Below, in pieces: positions 16,839-23,730 of a stretch of DNA of 24,376 nt. Every line of letters begins with the position of its first letter. Position 1 is the first letter of the stretch. The stretch is from Chromatiales bacterium (lineage in GTDB: Bacteria; Pseudomonadota; Gammaproteobacteria; CAMYNG01), in NCBI GenBank assembly GCA_026990045.1, contig JALSIK010000126.1, forward strand, positions 1-24,376, given 5' to 3'. A program made the position numbers and the translations under genes. The notes under the pieces are model-generated. The model did not search any database, had not been told where the DNA came from, and saw only the letters and a list, made by a program, of their open reading frames with translations.

Positions 16839-17332
16839 GGCGCGGCGTCCTTGGGCTGGAGGATGGTGCGCACCCGCGGCGTCCCCCCGCCGCCGCGCGC
16901 GGTGACCACGCTGCGGCGGGTGTCGTACTCGATGCGCTCGCCGCTGAACTCGTTGGGTCCCTGGACGAGGTGCGCGGCACCCTCCAGCACCAGCCGGGCC
17001 GAGGCGGTTTCGTACACCATGCGCCGGGCCTGTCCCGTGACGAAAGCGGCCTCCGGGGCGGGGCGCTGGCGGAAGCGGGCGGGCCGGCCCGTGACCACGA
17101 TGCGGGTGACCTTGCCCCGGGGGGGCTCGGCATGGACCACGACCTCGTCGCCCTCCACCGTGAGGCTGCCCTGGGTGAGCCTGACGCTGCCCGTGAAGCG
17201 GCTGATCCCGGTCTTTTCCTCGATCACCGCCCGGTCGGCGGTGACGTGGACCGGGGCCCGGGGATCGGTCTCCAGCGCCGCGGCCGCCGCCGGCAGCAGC
17301 AGGACCACGGCCAGGCATCGCCTAGCGTACAT
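16835..17332 (-). CDS. lptA: LptA, periplasmic LPS-bridge protein
   Basis: 165 residues, slightly shorter than E. coli LptA (185). A signal peptide is clear (MYARRCLAVVLLLPAAAAA), so the mature protein is periplasmic. It forms the beta-jellyroll bridge that carries LPS between LptC and LptD. Family pattern: PVHVTADRAVIEEKTGISRFTG, LTVEGDEVVVH, ARRMVYE, LVLEGAAHLVQG and GERIEYDT. The ATG at 17332 lies inside lptC (11-bp overlap), and its stop overlaps lptB by 4 bp. The C-terminal tail (TPRVRTILQPKD) matches the usual end of the family. Confidence 0.94.
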   Translation of the reverse strand: MYARRCLAVVLLLPAAAAALETDPRAPVHVTADRAVIEEKTGISRFTGSVRLTQGSLTVEGDEVVVHAEPPRGKVTRIVVTGRPARFRQRPAPEAAFVTGQARRMVYETASARLVLEGAAHLVQGPNEFSGERIEYDTRRSVVTARGGGGTPRVRTILQPKDAAP

Positions 17333-17888
17333 GGTAGGTTCCCCGGACCTCGGCCAGCAGCTTCAGCACCCCGGTGTTCATGTCGGCGCGCAGGCCCACG
17401 GCTTCCACCCGCCCGCGGGGATGGGTGATGGTCACCTCGGCATCGGTGCGCGCGGTGCGCCGGCGGGGGTCCACGGTGAGCGCCGGGGTCTTCAGTTCCA
17501 CCGGGACCGCGCCGCTTCCGCCGCGGGTCACCACCACGTCGCCGCGGAGATCGATGACCCGGGTCCGCGTGTGGACCCGGCCGCGCCGGGCGCGGGCGCG
17601 CCAGGGGGGCGCCGGTGGCCGGAACACGTCCAGCGACAGGGCCTGGAGGTACAGCCGGTGCTCGAAGGGAAAGTGTTCCAGCTCCAGGGCCGTCAGCCGC
17701 CAGGCCGCCCGGCCCGAGGCATCCATCACCGTGGCGGTGAAGGTCTCCAGGGTGTAGTCCGGGCGCGGGGCACGGGCCCGCTCCGGCGGGGTCAGCTCTT
17801 CTTCCACCGTCTCCAGCAGCCAGGTGCTGAACAGGGCCGCCCCCAGCACGGCCAGCAGCAGCAGGACGAAACCCAGCCGGCGTTTCAT
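17322..17888 (-). CDS. lptC: LptC, inner-membrane-anchored LPS transport protein
   Basis: 188 residues, close to E. coli LptC (191). A single N-terminal membrane anchor (about 5-24, LGFVLLLLAVLGAALFSTWL) is followed by a periplasmic LPS-binding jellyroll domain: PDYTLETFTATVMDASG, WRLTALELEHFP, LDLRGDVVVTR-like and TADAEVTITHPRGRVEA-like segments. It receives LPS from LptB2FG and passes it to LptA. The ATG at 17888 overlaps the kdsC stop as ATGA, and it begins the basic-hydrophobic anchor; an upstream in-frame extension has no family character. Confidence 0.93.
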   Translation of the reverse strand: MKRRLGFVLLLLAVLGAALFSTWLLETVEEELTPPERARAPRPDYTLETFTATVMDASGRAAWRLTALELEHFPFEHRLYLQALSLDVFRPPAPPWRARARRGRVHTRTRVIDLRGDVVVTRGGSGAVPVELKTPALTVDPRRRTARTDAEVTITHPRGRVEAVGLRADMNTGVLKLLAEVRGTYHVR

Positions 17889-18409
17889 CGGGTGTACTTG
17901 GCCAGTTCCGCCTCCAGGGTGCCCTGGGCGGTCATGATGAGTTCGCACACGTCGCGCGCCGCGCCGCGGCCGCCCGGGTGCTCGGTCTGCCAGTGGGCGT
18001 GCTGCTTGACCAGGGGGTGGGCGTCCTGCACCGCGATGGCCAGGCCCACCCGCCGCATGACGCCGATGTCCACCACGTCGTCGCCCACGTAGGCGGTCTG
18101 CTCGGGCGCCAGGCCGAGGGTCGCGATGAGTTCCTCGAAGGCCGGCAGCTTGTGCACCCGGCCCTGGAACACGTGCTCGATGCCCAGGCTGGCCATGCGA
18201 TGCTCGACGACCCCGGAGGTGCGGCCGGTGATGATGGCGATGTGCACGCCCGAGTCCTGCAGCATGCGCATGCCGTGGCCGTCGCGCGAATGGAAGGCCT
18301 TGTACTCCTCGCCGCCGTCGCCCAGGAACAGGGAACCGTCGGTGAGCACGCCGTCCACGTCGAAGATCACCAGCCTGACCCGGGCCGCGCGCTGGAGAAT
18401 GTCATCCAT
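17885..18409 (-). CDS. kdsC: 3-deoxy-D-manno-octulosonate 8-phosphate phosphatase KdsC
   Basis: 174 residues. KdsC removes phosphate from Kdo 8-phosphate, the step that yields free Kdo for the LPS core; it acts as a cytoplasmic tetramer. It is a small HAD-family phosphatase without a cap domain. Motif I is FDVDGVLTD (D17 nucleophile, D19), motif II lies in AIITGRTS, and motif III/IV in KLPAFEELIATLG and AYVGDDVVDIGVM. The glycine-rich C-terminal HPGGRGAARDVCELI is typical. The start is ATG at 18409, 18 bp after kdsD. Its stop overlaps lptC. Confidence 0.96.
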   Translation of the reverse strand: MDDILQRAARVRLVIFDVDGVLTDGSLFLGDGGEEYKAFHSRDGHGMRMLQDSGVHIAIITGRTSGVVEHRMASLGIEHVFQGRVHKLPAFEELIATLGLAPEQTAYVGDDVVDIGVMRRVGLAIAVQDAHPLVKQHAHWQTEHPGGRGAARDVCELIMTAQGTLEAELAKYTR

Positions 18410-18427
18410 CCCGTCGGTCTCCGCGTT

Positions 18428-19411
18428 TCACACCACGCCCGCCCGCAGCAGGTCGTGCATGTTGAGGGCGCCCACCAGGCGCCGGTCGCCGTCCACCACC
18501 GGCAGGCTGTTGATGCGCCGCGACTGCATGAGCTCCAGCACCTCGGCCGCCAGGCGCTCGGGCGAGGTGGTGAGGCAGTCGGGCGTCATGCAGTCGGTGA
18601 TGGGCGTGGCGTGTACGTCCACCTGCCGCGCCTCCAGCACCCGGCGCAGGTCGCCGTCGGTGAAGATGCCCAGCACCCGGTCCTCGCCGTCGGCCACCAG
18701 CGTCATGCCCAGGCCCTTGCGTGTCATCTCCATCAGCGCCTCGCTGAGGGTGGCGCCCGGGGCCACGCGCGGGATCTCGTCGCCGGTGTGCATGATGTCG
18801 GCCACGTGCAGCAGCAGCCGCCGGCCCAGGCGGCCGCCCGGGTGGCTGCGGGCGAAGTCGTCGGCGGTGAAGCCGCGCGACTCCAGCAGCGACACCGCCA
18901 GGGCGTCGCCCATGACCAGGGCGGCGGTGGTGGAGGCCGTGGGGGCCAGGCCCAGGGGGCAGGCCTCGCGTGCCACCGACACGTCCAGGCTCACGTCGGC
19001 CTCGCGCGCCAGGCGCGAGGCGGGGTTGCCGGTGAGCGCGATGAGGGGCACGCCCAGGCGCTTGATGAGGGGCACGATGGTGAGGATCTCCTCGGTCTCG
19101 CCCGAGTTGGACAGGGCCAGCACCACGTCCCGCGGCGTGATCATGCCCAGGTCGCCGTGGCTGGCCTCGCCCGGGTGGACGAAGAAGGCGGGCGAGCCGG
19201 TGCTGGCCAGGGTGGCGGCGATCTTGGACCCGATGTGCCCGGACTTGCCCATGCCCAGGACCACGATGCGGCCCTCGCAGTCCAGCATGTACTGGCAGGC
19301 GCGCACGAAGTGCTCGTCGATGCGCGGGCGCAGGGCCTGCACGGCCTCGGCCTCGGTGTCCACCACCGCCTGGCCCAGGGCGCGGACCTTGTCCGGGTGG
19401 AGTTCCGCCAC
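18428..19411 (-). CDS. kdsD: Arabinose 5-phosphate isomerase KdsD
   Basis: 327 residues, as in E. coli KdsD (328). It converts ribulose 5-phosphate to arabinose 5-phosphate, the first step of Kdo synthesis. An N-terminal SIS sugar isomerase domain (about 30-180) contains VLGMGKSGHIGSKIAATLAS, VHPGEASHGDLGM and LALSNSGETEEI; the C-terminus has two CBS domains (about 205-325) with FTDGDLRR and INSLPVVDGDRRLVGALNMHDLL. The start is GTG at 19411, giving the usual N-terminus, with AAGG upstream; a longer frame upstream is the shadow of the metal-binding gene. It sits 10 bp after that gene and 18 bp before kdsC. Confidence 0.96.
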   Translation of the reverse strand: MAELHPDKVRALGQAVVDTEAEAVQALRPRIDEHFVRACQYMLDCEGRIVVLGMGKSGHIGSKIAATLASTGSPAFFVHPGEASHGDLGMITPRDVVLALSNSGETEEILTIVPLIKRLGVPLIALTGNPASRLAREADVSLDVSVAREACPLGLAPTASTTAALVMGDALAVSLLESRGFTADDFARSHPGGRLGRRLLLHVADIMHTGDEIPRVAPGATLSEALMEMTRKGLGMTLVADGEDRVLGIFTDGDLRRVLEARQVDVHATPITDCMTPDCLTTSPERLAAEVLELMQSRRINSLPVVDGDRRLVGALNMHDLLRAGVV

Positions 19412-19421
19412 GGAGCGGCCT

Positions 19422-19625
19422 TCAGTCGGCCGGGGGGTAGCCCAGCTCGGCCAGCTTGCGCCGCACCGCCTCGGCGTCGGTGTTCCCGCCGCGGACGGTG
19501 ACGGTGCCGGATTCCACCTCCACCTCCACGGTCCAGCCGGGGTCGAGCTCGGCCAGGCCCTTGCGGATGGCATCGGCGCAGCCGCCGCACTTGATGTTGC
19601 TTGCCTGGATGACGAGTTCGGTCAT
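19422..19625 (-). CDS. Heavy-metal-associated (HMA) domain protein, copper-chaperone-like
   Basis: 67 residues, a complete stand-alone HMA domain. The metal-binding motif is IKCGGCADAI with C13 and C16 (CxxC), and the ferredoxin-like pattern is present (VEVESGTVTVRGG, AVRRKLAELGYPP). Such proteins carry Cu+ in the cytoplasm (CopZ/Atx1 type), although the typical first residue of the motif is Met (MxCxxC) and here it is Ile-Lys, so the metal is less certain. ATG at 19625 has GGAGGGA about 6 bp upstream. It lies between the antiporter and kdsD, which are adjacent in E. coli. No copper ATPase or regulator is nearby. Confidence 0.9.
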   Translation of the reverse strand: MTELVIQASNIKCGGCADAIRKGLAELDPGWTVEVEVESGTVTVRGGNTDAEAVRRKLAELGYPPAD

Positions 19626-19633
19626 GAAAGTCC

Positions 19634-19647
19634 CTCCGTGTACGGAG
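19634..19647 (-). promoter_or_regulatory. Hairpin overlapping the Shine-Dalgarno of the HMA gene
   Basis: CTCCG and CGGAG pair perfectly around a 4-nt loop; the 3' arm on the mRNA runs into GGAGGGA, the ribosome binding site. It could mask that site. A TATCAT -10-like box lies upstream (19657-19662, minus strand). Confidence 0.4.
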
Positions 19648-19656
19648 CGAAAGGGA

Positions 19657-19662
19657 ATGATA
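19657..19662 (-). promoter_or_regulatory. Possible -10 box upstream of the HMA gene
   Basis: TATCAT on the minus strand, about 32 bp before the HMA start and within the 60-bp gap after the antiporter gene. No good -35 is seen. If used, it would also feed kdsD-kdsC-lptCAB. Confidence 0.3.
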
Positions 19663-19685
19663 CCGTATTCCGCCGGCCGGGGCGG

Positions 19686-20660
19686 TCAGGCGGGGGCCGC
19701 GGTGAGGTAGAGCGCCAGCAGGTAGCCCAGGAAGGCGCCCAGCAGGAGGCCGCCCTGCCAGCGTTCCAGCCGCGGCGGGCCGCGGAAGCCGTAGGCCATG
19801 GCGTAGAGGGCGACACCCAGGCCCAGCATCACCGGGTAGTCGCGCCACAGGGCGTCCGGGTCCAGCGCCGCCGGCGCCAGGAGGCCGGGGATCCCCAGCA
19901 CCGCCAGCAGGTTGAAGATGTTGGAGCCGATGACGTTGCCCAGCGCCAGGTCCGGTTCCTTTTTCACCGCGCTCATGACCGATGCCGCCAGCTCCGGCAG
20001 GCTGGTGCCGATGGCGATGATGGTCAGGCCGATGACCAGGTCGCTGACGCCGGCGGCCCGCGCGATCTCCACCGCGCCCCAGACCAGCCCCCGCGAGCCT
20101 GCGACCAGGACCACCAGCCCGATGAGGGTCCAGGCGACGGCCGCGCCCATTCCCAGCTGCGGGATCTCGTGCTCGAACTCGGCCTCCAGGGGATCGGGCC
20201 CGCGCCGCAGGCCCAGGCTCACCACCCACCAGCCGATGAACAGCAGCGCGCCCAGCAGGAGGGCGCCGTCCAGCCGCCCCAGGTGGCCGTCCATGAGAAG
20301 CACCAGCGCCAGGAGCATGACGATGAACATGAGCGGGTACTCGCGCCGGAGGGTGTCGGAGTTGACCACCAGCGGTACCACCAGGGCGGTGCCGCCCATG
20401 ACCAGGCCGATGTTGGCGATGTTGGAGCCCAGGGCGTTGCCCACCGCCACCCCCGGGTTGCCCTGCCAGGAGGCGATGAGGGAGACCAGGATCTCGGGGG
20501 CCGAGGTCCCGAAGCCCACCACGGTGAGCCCGATGATCATGGGACGCACGCCCAGGTTGCGGGCGGTGGCGGCGGCGCCGTGAACGAAACGGTCGGCGCC
20601 CCAGATGAGCAGGCCCAGGCCCGCCACCACGGCCGCCACGGGCCACAGCAGGCTGGTCAT
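19686..20660 (-). CDS. Calcium/sodium antiporter of the CaCA family (YrbG-like)
   Basis: 324 residues, about ten hydrophobic segments, as in E. coli YrbG (325). CaCA proteins exchange Ca2+ for Na+ or H+ across the inner membrane. Both inverted alpha-repeats are present: GFGTSAPEILVSL with GNALGSNIANIGLVMG in the first half, and AIGTSLPELAAS with GNVIGSNIFNLLAVLG in the second; the acidic residues of the GTSxPE motifs bind the cation. A hydrophilic loop (about 153-170) separates the halves. ATG at 20660 overlaps the mlaA stop as ATGA. It heads the kds-lpt gene order also seen in E. coli (yrbG-kdsD-kdsC-lptCAB). Confidence 0.95.
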   Translation of the reverse strand: MTSLLWPVAAVVAGLGLLIWGADRFVHGAAATARNLGVRPMIIGLTVVGFGTSAPEILVSLIASWQGNPGVAVGNALGSNIANIGLVMGGTALVVPLVVNSDTLRREYPLMFIVMLLALVLLMDGHLGRLDGALLLGALLFIGWWVVSLGLRRGPDPLEAEFEHEIPQLGMGAAVAWTLIGLVVLVAGSRGLVWGAVEIARAAGVSDLVIGLTIIAIGTSLPELAASVMSAVKKEPDLALGNVIGSNIFNLLAVLGIPGLLAPAALDPDALWRDYPVMLGLGVALYAMAYGFRGPPRLERWQGGLLLGAFLGYLLALYLTAAPA

Positions 20661-21442
20661 GGTGCCGGCTGCTTCAGTTCGCGCTCCAGTTCCAGCTCCA
20701 GCTCCAGGTCCAGGTCGGCGTCACCGGCCCCGGGCGGGTGCGGGGGCGCGCCGTCCTGCGGCGGGCGGCCGTCGTGGACCAGGTTGAGGCGGCGCTGGAG
20801 GTAGGCGTCGCGCACGAAGGCGTAGCGGTCCAGGGCGGCCTCGTCCAGGACCCGGCTGGCGGACAGGAGCTGGGCCCGCTGGTCCACGGTTTCCAGCACG
20901 ATGGCGCTCCACAGCACGGTCTGGTCCGAGATCCGGTACACCGGGTCCACCAGGGCGTCGCCGGCGAAGCCCACCGTGTCGCGCACGGTGGACGGCGGCA
21001 GGAAGGGCAGGACCAGGTAGGGCCCGCTGCCCACGCCCCAGTAGCCCAGGGTCTGGCCCAGGTCCTCGTTGTGCTTGGGCAGGCCCAGGGGGGTGGCGAC
21101 GTCGAAGATCCCGCCCAGGCCCAGGAACGTGTTGTAGAAAAAGCGGGTGAAATCCTCCGCCGCCTGCCGGAACTTGAACTGGAGGAGATCGTTGAGGAAC
21201 ACCAGCACGTCGTCCAGGTTGCTGAAGACGTTGTGGACACCCCGGCGCACCGGGCCCGGCACGTGGTCCCGGTAGGCCTCCGCCACCGGCTTGACGACGG
21301 CCCGGTCCACGCCCTCGTTGAAGGCGAACACGGCCCGGTTGTAGCTTTCGAAGGGATCGCGTGGATCGGTGGCGGCGCATCCCGAGAGCAGGCCCGCAAG
21401 AAGCGGGGCCGCGGCGGCGGCGAGGCGGATGTGTGAGGGCAT
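20657..21442 (-). CDS. mlaA: MlaA (VacJ) outer-membrane lipoprotein
   Basis: 261 residues. MlaA sits in the outer membrane with porins and removes phospholipids from the outer leaflet, passing them to MlaC and the MlaFEDB complex. A lipoprotein signal peptide ends in the lipobox LLSGC (lipidated C22). Family stretches: DPFESYNRAVFAFNEGVDR, VHNVFSNLDDVLVFLNDLLQ, RFFYNTFLGLGGIFDVAT, GLPKHNEDLGQTLGYWGVG, PFLPPSTVRDTVG and LDEAALDRYAFVRDAYLQRR. The C-terminus is unusual: a run of alternating Leu with Asp or Glu encoded by a 6-bp tandem repeat. Other mla genes are not in the window, as is common for mlaA. The stop overlaps the antiporter start; the zinc-ribbon gene ends 26 bp upstream. Confidence 0.96.
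   Translation of the reverse strand: MPSHIRLAAAAAPLLAGLLSGCAATDPRDPFESYNRAVFAFNEGVDRAVVKPVAEAYRDHVPGPVRRGVHNVFSNLDDVLVFLNDLLQFKFRQAAEDFTRFFYNTFLGLGGIFDVATPLGLPKHNEDLGQTLGYWGVGSGPYLVLPFLPPSTVRDTVGFAGDALVDPVYRISDQTVLWSAIVLETVDQRAQLLSASRVLDEAALDRYAFVRDAYLQRRLNLVHDGRPPQDGAPPHPPGAGDADLDLELELELERELKQPAP
20685..20714. repeat. Hexanucleotide tandem repeat inside the 3' end of mlaA
   Basis: Five in-register copies of TCCAGN on the plus strand, reading Leu-Glu or Leu-Asp dipeptides in MlaA. Copy-number change would not shift the frame. Confidence 0.8.
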
Positions 21443-21468
21443 GGCGGATCAGGGGTGCTGAACGGGCA

Positions 21469-21654
21469 TCAGGTGGCTTCGGTGCGAATGGCCCCGCAGC
21501 GCCGGCAGCGGTAGCGGGTCACCAGCCGGCCCTGCTTGACGTCGAACGGTCGCTCCTTGACCGGTTCCCACTTGTGAAAGCCGCTGCGGCACAACGTCTT
21601 GCCCTTGTGTTTCTGCCTGGCCGGAACGCGGCGGAATTTTACAACATCACCCAT
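21469..21654 (-). CDS. Small putative zinc-ribbon protein of unknown function
   Basis: 61 residues, strongly basic (pI clearly high from the Lys and Arg content). Possible zinc ligands are C22 and H27 in TLCRSGFHKWE and the CxxC pair C50/C53 in YRCRRCGAIR. No function is recognised; the size, charge and zinc-binding pattern would fit nucleic-acid binding, as inference only. The start is ATG at 21654, with AGGAG five bases upstream. ATG at 21669 would add five residues but has no ribosome binding site. It overlaps the 3' end of the epimerase gene by 8 bp, so the two are probably coupled. Codons around its start are richer in A and T than the neighbours. Confidence 0.8.
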   Translation of the reverse strand: MGDVVKFRRVPARQKHKGKTLCRSGFHKWEPVKERPFDVKQGRLVTRYRCRRCGAIRTEAT

Positions 21655-22603
21655 GTTTTCTCCTGTCATGGTGCAGCGCCCGGCCCAGGGCCTCCACGCA
21701 GCCGGCGGTGTCGTACACCGGCCGCCAGCCCAGCAGCGACTCCGCCCGCGTGGTGTCCAGCACCAGCGGGGCCGCCAGCGCGGCCAGGGCCGCCGGCTCG
21801 CCCGCCGCCGGCCACAGGCGGGCCACGGCCCGGTGCACGCCGAACCACGCCCGGGCCGGCACCGCGCGGGACCGCCGGTGCAGGCGGCGGTGGAGATCGC
21901 GAAAGGCCAGCGGCGGCTGGGCGCTTATATTATAGGTGCCGGGCGGACCGTGAAAGAGCGCGCGCACCACGGCGCCGGCGGCGTCGTCCTCCCACAGGCA
22001 TTGCAGCAGCGGCTGGGGATCGGGCAGCCGCGGGTGAAAAGGCTGGCGCAGCAGGGCGCGCAGCAGCGGCTGGGCGCGCGGGCCGACGATGGCGTGCAGC
22101 CGCAGGTTCACCAGCGCCGGTCCGCCGCGGGCCGCGGCCTCGCGCAGGGCGATGTCCAGCGCCGCCTTGTCCTCGGCGTAGGCGAATCCCGGGTTGGGCC
22201 GCAGGGGCGCGTCCTCGGTGAGCCGCGCGGGGTTGTCCGGCCAGGCGCCGTACACCGCGGCGCTGGAGGCGTGGACGAAGCGTGCCACCCCGGCCCGGCG
22301 CGCGGCCTCGTACACGTTGAGGCCCAGGGCCAGGGTGTGCTCGCGGCGCTCGGCCCGGGACGGCCGCCGCCCGGGGCGGGGCAGGACCAGGGCCGCCAGG
22401 TGCACCACGGCGTCGCACCCGGCCAGCAGGGTCTCCAGGCCCGGACGGCGCAGGTCGACCCGGTGCTCGGCATAGCGGGCATGGCGCAGCCGGGCCGGGC
22501 GCAGGTCCAGCCCCAGCACCGCGGTGACCCGGGGCTCGGCCAGCAGCCGCGGCAGCAGCGCGCGCGCCAGGCAGCCGGCGCTGCCGGTCACCGCGACCCT
22601 CAT
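21647..22603 (-). CDS. NAD-dependent epimerase/dehydratase family protein
   Basis: 318 residues, an extended short-chain dehydrogenase. The N-terminal NAD(P) motif is VTGSAGCLA (GxxGxxA type). DAVVHLAALV, FVHASSAAVYG and the catalytic-type YxxxK (YAEDK) follow, so the cofactor fold and Tyr/Lys pair are intact. The substrate is a nucleotide sugar or other alcohol; it cannot be told from the sequence. The middle has LRLHAIVGPR, and the end LVLDTTRAESLLGWRPVYD matches the family's typical close. ATG at 22603 overlaps the monooxygenase stop as ATGA; a longer frame upstream is a shadow of that gene. It shares the operon with a monooxygenase and the small zinc-ribbon protein. Confidence 0.9.
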   Translation of the reverse strand: MRVAVTGSAGCLARALLPRLLAEPRVTAVLGLDLRPARLRHARYAEHRVDLRRPGLETLLAGCDAVVHLAALVLPRPGRRPSRAERREHTLALGLNVYEAARRAGVARFVHASSAAVYGAWPDNPARLTEDAPLRPNPGFAYAEDKAALDIALREAAARGGPALVNLRLHAIVGPRAQPLLRALLRQPFHPRLPDPQPLLQCLWEDDAAGAVVRALFHGPPGTYNISAQPPLAFRDLHRRLHRRSRAVPARAWFGVHRAVARLWPAAGEPAALAALAAPLVLDTTRAESLLGWRPVYDTAGCVEALGRALHHDRRKHG

Positions 22604-23664
22604 GCCGCCCGCGCCAGCGCCGGGGCCACCTCGCGCGCCAGCACCTCGAGGGATTCGCGCACCACCACGGTGTCCACCGCGCCGGCGCCCACCGCGCACA
22701 GCACCCGGTCCACGCCCGCGGCCCGGAGCCGGGCCAGGGCCCGGGTGCAGTGGGCCGGGTCGCCGGCGATGACCAGGCCCAGGCGCTCCAGCACCGGCAG
22801 GGTGGCGGCCCGGCGCAGCAGGTGGCGGAAGCGGCCCAGGCGCCGGTAATGGGCATAGCCCTCCACCAGCCGTTCCAGCACCGGGGCGGTGGTCTCCAGC
22901 AGCCGGTGGTAGAACCAGGGAAAGCATTCCGCCGCCAGGCGGCGGGCGGCCGCGCCGTCCTCCAGGCACAGGATGCCCACGGTCATGGCCAGCGCCCGGT
23001 TGGCCGGCGCCGGGGCGGTGCAGGCCCGGCGGTAGCGGTGGAGGTCGCGCCGGATCATCACCCACGGCTTGAAGGGCCCGGCCAGCACCCCCAGGCCCAG
23101 GGCCGCGGCCTGGTCGTAGCTCTCCGGGCTCACCGCGGCCAGCCACAGGGGCGGGTGGGGCCGCTGCACGGGGCGCGGCAGCAGGCGCACGTCCTCCAGG
23201 GTGTAGTGCTCGCCCCGGAAGCTCACCGTATCCCCGGCCAGCAGCCGCCGCAGGATGGCGATGGACTCCAGCATCATGGCCCGGGTCGCCGCCGGGGCCA
23301 CGCCGAACAGGCGCTGCTCGGCGGGGTCGAAGCCGCGGCCCAGGCCCAGCTCCAGGCGGCCGCCTGAAAGCAGGTCCAGCGTCGCGGCGCGCTCGGCCAC
23401 GTGCAGCGGGTGGTGGTAGGGCAGGGGCACCACCGCCAGCCCCAGGCGCAGGCGCCGGGTGCGCTGGGCCGCCGCGGCCAGGAACAGGTCGGGCGCGCTG
23501 CTGTGGGAGTACTCCGGCATGAGATGGTGTTCCACCAGCCACGCGGCACCGAAGCCCAGGCCATCGGCCAGGACCAGCTCCTCCAGGGTGTCGGCGTACA
23601 CCCGCTGTTCGTCGCGGCCGCTGTGAGCGGGCACCGAAAGCTCGTAGAATAGGTCCAGTTGCAT
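22600..23664 (-). CDS. LLM class flavin-dependent oxidoreductase
   Basis: 354 residues, a luciferase-like monooxygenase TIM barrel using reduced FMN/F420-type flavin. Family stretches include DGLGFGAAWLVEHHLMPEYS, SSAPDLFLAAAAQRTRRLRL, VVPLPYHHPLHVAERAATLD, LSGGRLELGLGRGFD and PLWLAAVSPESYDQAA. The substrate is unknown; this subgroup is often annotated as alkanesulfonate or bacterial luciferase-like. ATG at 23664 has GGAGG about 8 bp upstream, and an extended -10 element sits just beyond. It is the first gene of the twenty-gene minus-strand run and is coupled to the epimerase by an ATGA overlap. Confidence 0.93.
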   Translation of the reverse strand: MQLDLFYELSVPAHSGRDEQRVYADTLEELVLADGLGFGAAWLVEHHLMPEYSHSSAPDLFLAAAAQRTRRLRLGLAVVPLPYHHPLHVAERAATLDLLSGGRLELGLGRGFDPAEQRLFGVAPAATRAMMLESIAILRRLLAGDTVSFRGEHYTLEDVRLLPRPVQRPHPPLWLAAVSPESYDQAAALGLGVLAGPFKPWVMIRRDLHRYRRACTAPAPANRALAMTVGILCLEDGAAARRLAAECFPWFYHRLLETTAPVLERLVEGYAHYRRLGRFRHLLRRAATLPVLERLGLVIAGDPAHCTRALARLRAAGVDRVLCAVGAGAVDTVVVRESLEVLAREVAPALARAA

Positions 23665-23688
23665 GGTCGGCCCTCCGGCGGCCGGCCC

Positions 23689-23697
23689 ATCATAACA
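23689..23697 (-). promoter_or_regulatory. Probable extended -10 promoter of the minus-strand gene run
   Basis: TGTTATGAT on the minus strand: a TGn extended -10 with a 5/6 hexamer, about 25 bp before the monooxygenase ATG. The -35 region is weak, as allowed for extended -10 promoters. It lies in the 66-bp divergent gap with the DUF72-like gene. Confidence 0.55.
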
Positions 23698-23730
23698 AGC
23701 CCCCGCCGTCATCCAGGTGTCGCCCCGCCC

